12,345 bases of DNA, taken from positions 1 to 12,345 of the forward strand of contig VFKK01000185.1 in assembly GCA_009885605.1 (NCBI GenBank), given 5' to 3'. Positions 7,027-12,345 of this stretch are shown one piece after another; the first letter of the stretch is position 1; each line of letters starts with the position of its first letter. Source of the stretch: Cyclobacteriaceae bacterium. GTDB taxonomy: Bacteria; Bacteroidota; Bacteroidia; Cytophagales; Cyclobacteriaceae. The translations under genes and the position numbers were made by a program. The notes beneath the pieces were generated by a model, which saw only the letters and a program-made list of their open reading frames with translations, was not told the origin of the DNA and ran no database searches.

Positions 7027-9260
7027 AAGATCCACAACAACTCGATACCAGTCGAAGGTCTTTCCTAAAATCTACCGGGAATTTAATGATCGGGTTTAAC
7101 CTGATTCCCCTTGCCTTTTGCCAAACGAAAGGAGCAACAAATGAAAACCCTCCTTACCAAGTCACTCCTCTCCGCCCCCATATTGACAATAAACTCATCG
7201 ATTCCTGGATCAGACTGGATGCCGAAGGATACCTGACGATACTTTCCGGAAAGCAGGAACTTGGGCAAGGAATAAAGATCGCGCTCATCCAAATCGCCGC
7301 TGAAGAATTGGACATTTCACCCGACAGATGCCGCATCATCAACGCTGACACAGGACAGACGGCCAATGAAGGATTCACTGCCGGCAGCAACTCCGTGGAA
7401 GGAAGTGGGAAAGCCATCCGAAATGCCGCCGCTGAAGCCAGACTCTATTTATTGAAGCTTGCTGCACAAAAATGGAAAACTAAACCCGAATCTCTTTCTG
7501 TAGAAAATGGAATAGTGAAATCCCCAAGCGGTGATGAAACCACCTATTGGAAACTTTTAGAAGGAAAATATATTGAAGGAACCGTCACGGGGGAGGCTAT
7601 CCCCAAAAACCCGAAAACCTACAAGTACGTAGGGCATTCCCTGAAGCGGGAAGACATCCACAAAATGGTAATGGGCGAATCTCATTTTGTGCATGATCTG
7701 CGAATGCCTGGAATGCTTCACGCAAGAGTGGTTCATCCGCCCTCGTATCAGGACAGATTGGTATCCGTTGATCTAGCTGAAGTGAACGCAATGCCAGGGA
7801 TCGTAAAAGTGATCCGTAACGGAAGCTTTCTAGCCATTGTAGCCGAGCGTGAATATCAGGCCATCAAAGCTTGGACAAAATTAAAATCTCTGGGAGTTTG
7901 GGAAAAATCCCCGATTGACATCCTTCCCAGCCAACTGATCGGCTCGATCAAAAGCTCCTCTGGTAAACCGGAGGAGGTGAAGGCCTCACCGGGAATTGAG
8001 GAAGTTATTTCAAAGGCCGCCATAAATCATCAGGCAGAATATTTCCGCCCATATCAAATGCATGCATCAATGGGGCCTTCCTGTGCATTGGCCATTTGGG
8101 AAGAAAATCTCCTAACCGTCTGGACCGCCACTCAGGGAGTCTATCCGGTACGTGCTACCCTAGCCGATCTTTTTTCACTCGATGAAGAAAAAATCCGCTG
8201 CATTGGAGTACCCGGTTCCGGTTGCTATGGGCAAAATGGCGCAGATGATGTATCCGGAGAGGCTGCCCTGATTGCCAAGGAATTACCCGGCAGGCATATT
8301 CGGCTTCAATGGATGCGGGAAGATGAGAACAAATGGGAACCCTATGGCACGACTATGGCATTTCAGCTGTCTGCAGGAATGGATTCGGAAGGAACGATAA
8401 CCGCTTGGGACACCAATGTTTGGTCGGATTCGCATAGCACCCGACCAAATGGCAGAGCGGCAAGTTTTGTCTCAGCACGACATCTGGAAAACCCTTTTGA
8501 GTTCACCAAAGGTGGTTTTTCGGCAGGATCATACCGTAATGGAATACCTGAATACTCCATTCCTGCCAAACAACTTCATCTCTACAATTATTCCGGACCG
8601 CTGCGGGTCTCCTCACTTAGGGGACTTGGGGCTTACGGAAACACGTTTGCGATGGAATCCTTTTTGGATGAACTGATCCATAAAGCAGGAAAAGACCCTA
8701 TTGATTTTCGGATAAAAAATCTGGAAGACCCGAGAGCCAAAGCTGTTTTAGAAAAACTGGGTGAAAAAACCGAATGGAAATCAAGGCAAAAAACCGCCAA
8801 CAATGGATTTGGAATTGCCTATTCACGCTACAAAAATTCCACCTCCTATTTCGCAGTCTTGGCGGAAGTAGAAATCAACAAAGCAGCTAAAAGTTACAGA
8901 CTCAAAAAACTCACCGGCGTAATCGACTCCGGACTGGTCATCAATCCCGACGGACTCATAAATCAAACTGAAGGAGGGATGATCCAAGCTGCCAGCTGGT
9001 CGATGTTGGAAGAAGTCAACTATGACCAGAATGGAATAACCAGTATCGACTGGTTCACTTATCCAATCCTTCGGATTATGGAGGTGCCGGAAGTAGAAGT
9101 TTACATAATCGACCGTCCAGATACTCCGCCGATGGGTGCCGGAGAAGCAGCCATGGGTCCAGTATCTGCTGCTATTTCCAACGCTATTTTTGATGCAACC
9201 GGAAGCCGAATCAGAGATTTACCCCTGAAAGCTGAAAAGATAAACTGGGAAATAGTGTAG
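7023..9260 (+). CDS. iorB: Molybdenum hydroxylase large subunit, molybdopterin-binding (IorB family), Tat-exported
   Basis: This 745-residue catalytic subunit should hydroxylate an N-heterocycle, aldehyde or similar compound with water as oxygen source, in the periplasm. Residues 1-33 form a Tat signal (SRRSFLK, R11-R12, then a hydrophobic run). C33 follows LAF, which is a poor lipobox, so lipidation is doubtful. Family signatures include the GQEL-like segment near residue 80 (KQELGQG), TAGSNS, the GCYGQNGADD segment in the middle, QWMREDE, and the C-terminal GAGE motif whose E708 corresponds to the catalytic glutamate of the family. Length fits IorB-type proteins. The ATG at 7023 overlaps the iorA stop as ATGA, implying translational coupling. 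The frame stays open upstream to 6846, but that would bury most of iorA's C-terminus and lack a Tat signal. No FAD subunit, cytochrome c partner or XdhC/MobA-type maturation gene is adjacent, so the electron acceptor and substrate remain open. Confidence 0.92.
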   Translation: MKDPQQLDTSRRSFLKSTGNLMIGFNLIPLAFCQTKGATNENPPYQVTPLRPHIDNKLIDSWIRLDAEGYLTILSGKQELGQGIKIALIQIAAEELDISPDRCRIINADTGQTANEGFTAGSNSVEGSGKAIRNAAAEARLYLLKLAAQKWKTKPESLSVENGIVKSPSGDETTYWKLLEGKYIEGTVTGEAIPKNPKTYKYVGHSLKREDIHKMVMGESHFVHDLRMPGMLHARVVHPPSYQDRLVSVDLAEVNAMPGIVKVIRNGSFLAIVAEREYQAIKAWTKLKSLGVWEKSPIDILPSQLIGSIKSSSGKPEEVKASPGIEEVISKAAINHQAEYFRPYQMHASMGPSCALAIWEENLLTVWTATQGVYPVRATLADLFSLDEEKIRCIGVPGSGCYGQNGADDVSGEAALIAKELPGRHIRLQWMREDENKWEPYGTTMAFQLSAGMDSEGTITAWDTNVWSDSHSTRPNGRAASFVSARHLENPFEFTKGGFSAGSYRNGIPEYSIPAKQLHLYNYSGPLRVSSLRGLGAYGNTFAMESFLDELIHKAGKDPIDFRIKNLEDPRAKAVLEKLGEKTEWKSRQKTANNGFGIAYSRYKNSTSYFAVLAEVEINKAAKSYRLKKLTGVIDSGLVINPDGLINQTEGGMIQAASWSMLEEVNYDQNGITSIDWFTYPILRIMEVPEVEVYIIDRPDTPPMGAGEAAMGPVSAAISNAIFDATGSRIRDLPLKAEKINWEIV

Positions 9261-9335
9261 TGCTTCAGTCAACCTCCCTGTTAAAAATCAAAGCATCTAT
9301 CCAACTCCAAATTGCAGCCCAAACTCTTGGCAAAA

Positions 9336-9368
9336 AACCTCCGAGGGATCTTAAACTCCTTGGAGGTT
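9336..9368 (+). other. Hairpin downstream of iorB
   Basis: AACCTCCGAGG (9336-9346) pairs with CCTTGGAGGTT (9358-9368) through 11 bp including one G-U, with an 11-nt loop. The pairing is complete only in plus-strand RNA; on the minus strand the same position is an A-C mismatch. No T tract follows directly, so it is not a classical terminator alone. It may protect the iorAB mRNA 3' end or act with the terminator at 9379-9400. The preceding 75 bp after iorB show nothing recognisable. Confidence 0.5.
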
Positions 9369-9371
9369 CCA

Positions 9372-9405
9372 CAAAAAAACGCCGACTTTTCAGCCGGCGT
9401 TTTTA
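9372..9405 (-). terminator. Rho-independent terminator of rpsA, probably bidirectional
   Basis: In minus-strand RNA, ACGCCGGCT (9400-9392) pairs with AGTCGGCGT (9387-9379). This gives a 9-bp stem with one G-U pair and a GAAA tetraloop, followed by a run of T (9378-9373). It lies about 37 nt after the rpsA stop. On the plus strand the stem has one A-C mismatch but is followed by TTTTATTATA, so it probably also stops iorAB transcripts. The convergent arrangement of iorB and rpsA fits a shared terminator. Confidence 0.88.
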
Positions 9406-9437
9406 TTATAATCTAAGATCTTAAGTCTTTTTAAGTC

Positions 9438-11216
9438 TTACTTCTTACCACCTTCCATTTTCTCTTTCAATTCGGCTAAAGCATCCAAATCACCTAGTGT
9501 TGATTTTTCAGACTGAGCCGGCATCTCTACAGTTTCTTCTTTCTTCTTTCCTGCAGGAGCAGCTGCTGGCTTCTTAGCATGCTTAGCCTCTTCTTTGAAA
9601 GTTGCAGTATGAGAAAGTACGATACGCTTGTCGTCTTTAGAGAATTCAGTCACTTTGAAATCCAAAGCATCTCCAACTTCTACCTGAGTACCATCTTCTT
9701 TGTCAAGGTTTTTCACAGTTGCGAATCCCTCCAAACCATATGGTAACTCAAGAACAGCACCTTTGTCATTCTTAGAATTGACAGTACACTTATGGATTGA
9801 ACCAATCGGAAATACCGTTTCGAAAGTATCCCATGGATTCTCTTCCAATTGCTTATGACCAAGTGCCAGTCTTCTATTTTCAACGTCAAGTTCCAAAACA
9901 GCAACAGCCAGTTCGTCACCAACTTTTACAAACTCAGATGGATGCTTGATTTTCTTTGTCCATGAAAGATCAGATACGTGTACCAAACCGTCGATACCTT
10001 CTTCCAGCTCGAGGAACAAACCGAAGTTTGTAAGGTTTCTCACCACTCCTTTGTGCTTGGTAGTGACAGCGTATTTCGTTCTCATGTCCTGCTTTGTCCA
10101 TGGATCTTCAGTCAACTGCTTGATGCCAAGAGACATCTTTCTGTCGTCTTTATCCAAAGTCAAAACTACTGCTTCGATTTCGTCTCCTACTTTCACGAAG
10201 TCAGCAGGGTTCCTCAGATGCTGTGACCAGCTCATTTCCGAAACGTGGATCAAACCTTCTACACCAGGAGCAAGCTCAAGGAAAGCACCGTAATCTGCTA
10301 CGTTTACAATCTTACCTTTTACTCTTGACCCGATCTCAAGGCTAGACGCCAATGAATCCCAAGGGTGAGAAGTCAATTGCTTCATTCCCAATGAAATTCT
10401 TCTCTTATCATCATCAAAGTCAAGAACAACAACCTGAACTTTCTGATCAAGCTGCAATACTTCTTCCGGATGATTGATACGACCCCAAGAGATATCTGTA
10501 ATGTGAAGTAATCCGTCCACACCACCCAAATCGATGAATACACCGAAGTTGGTCATGTTCTTGATTACGCCTTCCAATACCTGACCTTTCTCAAGGTTGT
10601 TGAGGATCTCAGCTTTCTGCTTCTCGAGATCTTTCTCGATCAATATCTTATGAGAAACTACTACGTTATCATTTGCGTGATTGATCTTCACCACTTTCAC
10701 TTCCATCTTCTTACCTACATAGATATCGAAATCTCTGATAGGCTTCACGTCGATTTGGGAACCTGGCAAGAAGGCTTCTACACCGTAAATATCTACGATC
10801 AAACCACCTTTTGTTCTTCTCTTGACCAAACCTTCGATCACGCTGTCATTCTCGAGGGCTCCCTCGATGTCCTGCCATGCACGAACGATTTTGGCTTTCT
10901 TACGGGAAAGGATCAATTGACCTAAAGCATTTTCCTGCTCTTCAATAAATACTTCTACCGAATCACCAACTTTGATCTCACCTAATTCACGGAATTCACT
11001 CAAAGGAACCAATCCATCAGATTTGAATCCGATATTGATGATTACATCCTTTTCAGTGATTCCTACAACCGTTCCTTTAATCACTTCTTTCTCCGTGATC
11101 TCAGTTAAGGTCCCGGTATACATGGCTTCCATTTGAGCTTTTTGCTCTTTGGAATAGCCTTCTCCGAAGCCCCTGGTTTCGAAATCTTCCCAGTTAAAAT
11201 CCTCTTTTTTAGACAT
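9438..11216 (-). CDS. rpsA: 30S ribosomal protein S1
   Basis: This 592-residue RNA-binding ribosomal protein helps recruit and unfold mRNA at the 30S subunit. Six S1 (OB-fold) repeats can be seen at about residues 43-105, 123-189, 208-278, 294-367, 384-455 and 468-537. Repeats 3 to 5 are the most typical, with NFGVFIDL, GLLHITDISW and ISLGMKQL-like blocks; repeats 1, 2 and 6 are more divergent. An acidic N-terminal extension (1-40) and a Lys/Ala/Glu-rich tail (540-592) flank them. Six repeats plus tail match full-length S1. The ATG at 11216 is preceded by an A-rich stretch (TAAAAGAT) without a Shine-Dalgarno sequence, usual for Bacteroidota. It has its own promoter, a leader of about 105 nt and its own terminator, so it looks monocistronic. 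S1 autoregulates translation through its leader in Escherichia coli; whether that holds here is unknown. Confidence 0.97.
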   Translation of the reverse strand: MSKKEDFNWEDFETRGFGEGYSKEQKAQMEAMYTGTLTEITEKEVIKGTVVGITEKDVIINIGFKSDGLVPLSEFRELGEIKVGDSVEVFIEEQENALGQLILSRKKAKIVRAWQDIEGALENDSVIEGLVKRRTKGGLIVDIYGVEAFLPGSQIDVKPIRDFDIYVGKKMEVKVVKINHANDNVVVSHKILIEKDLEKQKAEILNNLEKGQVLEGVIKNMTNFGVFIDLGGVDGLLHITDISWGRINHPEEVLQLDQKVQVVVLDFDDDKRRISLGMKQLTSHPWDSLASSLEIGSRVKGKIVNVADYGAFLELAPGVEGLIHVSEMSWSQHLRNPADFVKVGDEIEAVVLTLDKDDRKMSLGIKQLTEDPWTKQDMRTKYAVTTKHKGVVRNLTNFGLFLELEEGIDGLVHVSDLSWTKKIKHPSEFVKVGDELAVAVLELDVENRRLALGHKQLEENPWDTFETVFPIGSIHKCTVNSKNDKGAVLELPYGLEGFATVKNLDKEDGTQVEVGDALDFKVTEFSKDDKRIVLSHTATFKEEAKHAKKPAAAPAGKKKEETVEMPAQSEKSTLGDLDALAELKEKMEGGKK

Positions 11217-11239
11217 ATCTTTTACTAACTCTGAATTTC

Positions 11240-11268
11240 AACCGCCTTAGAGTCATCAGGCTGAGGTT
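11240..11268 (-). promoter_or_regulatory. Hairpin in the rpsA leader
   Basis: In the rpsA transcript, AACC (11268-11265) and GCC (11261-11259) pair with GGC (11246-11244) and GGTT (11243-11240). The 7-bp stem has a 3-nt bulge (TCA) and a 12-nt loop. It ends 23 nt upstream of the ATG, in a leader of about 105 nt, close enough to affect ribosome access. A role in S1 autoregulation is inference only; the stem is short and could be chance. Confidence 0.35.
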
Positions 11269-11328
11269 TTTAGTGTATGAAATGTGATTTGAAGAAATCC
11301 AAAACACCCCGCTCACTTGAACGGATTG

Positions 11329-11360
11329 CAAAGGTACTGATTTTCTTATATTTCAGGAAA
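11329..11360 (-). promoter_or_regulatory. Promoter of rpsA
   Basis: On the minus strand TACCTTTG (11336-11329) is a perfect -7 box. TTTC (11360-11357), with a 20-nt spacer, is a three-of-four match to the -33 box. The surrounding 11-mer AGTACCTTTGC is identical to that of the act promoter. Transcription should start at about 11321-11325. Confidence 0.7.
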
Positions 11361-11362
11361 AC

Positions 11363-11407
11363 TGAATCAAAAAATGCTTAGAAGGATTTTGAACGGCTTT
11401 TGATTCA
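11363..11407. repeat. 10-bp inverted repeat upstream of the rpsA promoter
   Basis: TGAATCAAAA (11363-11372) is exactly reverse-complementary to TTTTGATTCA (11398-11407), with 25 nt between. It sits just upstream of the rpsA -33 box and could be a regulator site or the stem of a small transcript. No T tract follows, so it is unlikely to be a terminator. Confidence 0.45.
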
Positions 11408-11463
11408 ATTGGTATTTTGCTACAATAGCTTTAAAATTGAGAGCAGGAACCATTGATGCAACG

Positions 11464-11493
11464 AAAAAAGCCCCAGATTTCTCGGGGGCTTTT
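11464..11493 (-). terminator. Terminator-like hairpin pointing leftwards
   Basis: AAAAGCCCC (11466-11474) pairs with GGGGCTTTT (11485-11493), a 9-bp stem around a 10-nt loop. Read on the minus strand the stem runs into six T residues. On the plus strand there are only four, all within the stem, followed by GC. It therefore best fits termination of minus-strand transcription, yet no minus-strand gene lies immediately to its right: the region is antisense to plsC. The rest of 11408-11547 shows no clear feature and no convincing plsC promoter. Confidence 0.65.
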
Positions 11494-11547
11494 GCAAGCA
11501 AAGAGTGAAGAATAATTATACCCCAAAATTACCAATTCTTTTCAAGG

Positions 11548-12273
11548 ATGACAATCTTTAAATCAATTTATACACTCTATTCAATAATACTTTTTTTTGT
11601 TTTGATGCTGCTGTTTGGATTGTTCATTGTTATCCCACTTATCCTCAGCTCCAAAGGAGGGAAAATCTCCTTTATTTTCATTCGATTATGGGCCGGAATC
11701 TGGTCATTTCTCTCCGGTATTCGCTATGAAATCCACGGCAAGGAAAACATTGAATTGAGCAAACCCTATATCTACATCTTCAATCACAGATCTTTTTTGG
11801 ATGCTCCGATCATACCTTTGTCGATCCCGCAGGAAGTCCGGGCTATTGGGAAAAAAGAGCTTTCAAAAATACCAATTTTTGGAGCTGTCGTGGGGAAACT
11901 GGCTATATGGGTTGATCGAAGCAATCCTGAGTCGCGCAGAGAAAGCCTGGAAAAGCTGATGAAAATCCTGAACAGCGGAATTTCGGTTGTCGTTGCTCCC
12001 GAAGGAACCCGAAATGACACCGGTGAAACACTCCTGCCTTTTCAAAAAGGAGCTTTTCGATTATCCATCGAAACCCGAATTCCGATTTTACCGATGGCTG
12101 TCATCGGTGCAGATAAAATCATGAAAAGAGGATCCTTCTTACTTTGCCCGGGGAAAGTAAGAATCTATTTTTCTTCCCCCATGAAGCCGCCATTAGCTTC
12201 AGAAACTGCCATCAGTGAGTTTGCCGAAAAAGGAAGGTCAAGACTCGAAGCGATGATTTTAACTCATGAATAG
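11548..12273 (+). CDS. plsC: 1-acyl-sn-glycerol-3-phosphate acyltransferase (PlsC family)
   Basis: This 241-residue membrane-bound acyltransferase has the length usual for PlsC, which adds the second acyl chain to lysophosphatidic acid to make phosphatidic acid in phospholipid synthesis. An N-terminal hydrophobic segment (about 8-34) anchors it in the membrane. Catalytic motif I NHRSFLD contains the HX4D pair H80 and D85. The region GKKELSKIPIFG with VDR (about 101-124) corresponds to motif II. PEGTR (151-155) is motif III, which binds glycerol-phosphate. A following PILPMAV segment (179-185) corresponds to motif IV. The start ATG is preceded directly by AAGG. The stop lies 1 bp from the stop of a converging gene. 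It could instead acylate a related lysolipid, since PlsC paralogues exist in Bacteroidota. Confidence 0.93.
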   Translation: MTIFKSIYTLYSIILFFVLMLLFGLFIVIPLILSSKGGKISFIFIRLWAGIWSFLSGIRYEIHGKENIELSKPYIYIFNHRSFLDAPIIPLSIPQEVRAIGKKELSKIPIFGAVVGKLAIWVDRSNPESRRESLEKLMKILNSGISVVVAPEGTRNDTGETLLPFQKGAFRLSIETRIPILPMAVIGADKIMKRGSFLLCPGKVRIYFSSPMKPPLASETAISEFAEKGRSRLEAMILTHE

Positions 12274-12274
12274 G

Positions 12275-12345
12275 CTAAGATGCCACCTCTTCATTTGAGC
12301 TTAAAGCATCTTTTGTCAACTCTTCAAAAACCACATAAATGACCA
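12275..12345 (-). CDS. C-terminal end of a probable gene running off the right edge
   Basis: The minus strand is open from the window edge to a TAG at 12277-12275, encoding a 23-residue C-terminus that ends EELTKDALSSNEEVAS. The acidic, polar composition is typical of a real C-terminal tail. The other two minus frames close within 30 nt of the edge, and the plus strand has only a 17-codon ORF here. The family cannot be recognised from so little. If real, it converges on plsC with a single base between the two stop codons. Confidence 0.45.
   Translation of the reverse strand, partial: VIYVVFEELTKDALSSNEEVAS

Noticed and set aside
9946..10293. Plus-strand 115-residue ORF inside rpsA
   Set aside because: It lies fully antisense to well-conserved S1 repeats, with no recognisable domain or promoter; it is a shadow of rpsA.

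Overview
The window looks like a chromosomal segment from a member of Bacteroidota, most likely an aerobic Cytophagales/Algoriphagus-type bacterium. This is inferred from three things: an actABCD respiratory operon of the Bacteroidota kind, promoters matching the Bacteroidota consensus (TTTG, about 19-20 nt spacer, TAnnTTTG), and gene starts without Shine-Dalgarno sequences. No species assignment is possible from sequence reading alone.

Left third (1-5961, minus strand): the first four genes of an alternative complex III (ACIII) operon, read right to left. They are actA (multiheme cytochrome c with an extra N-terminal monoheme domain), actB (Tat-exported lipoprotein with a molybdopterin-oxidoreductase-like domain and a four-cluster Fe-S domain), actC (NrfD-like quinol-binding membrane subunit), and the 5' end of actD, cut by the window edge. 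ACIII oxidises menaquinol and passes electrons to cytochrome c or directly to a terminal oxidase. A strong-looking promoter lies just upstream of actA.

Middle (5962-9437): a 365-bp divergent intergenic region holds the act promoter, a 108-bp element bounded by perfect 13-bp inverted repeats, and the promoter of a tRNA-Cys(GCA) gene on the plus strand. The tRNA has its own terminator. After it come two overlapping plus-strand genes for a two-subunit periplasmic molybdenum hydroxylase of the isoquinoline 1-oxidoreductase type (2Fe-2S subunit and Tat-exported molybdopterin subunit). Two adjacent hairpins separate this pair from the convergent rpsA gene.

Right third (9438-12345): rpsA for ribosomal protein S1 (minus strand, six S1 repeats) with a long untranslated leader. 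A 331-bp intergenic region contains the rpsA promoter, a 10-bp inverted repeat and a terminator-like hairpin. Next is a plus-strand PlsC-type acyltransferase, whose stop codon lies 1 bp from the stop of a probable minus-strand gene that runs off the right edge.

Most of the window is core metabolism. I do not see a convincing undescribed multi-gene system. The best candidates for a second look are non-coding: the nested inverted repeat between actA and tRNA-Cys, the structured rpsA leader, and a terminator oriented against antisense transcription of plsC. Among proteins, the monoheme-pentaheme fusion in ActA and the partnerless IorAB-type hydroxylase stand out.
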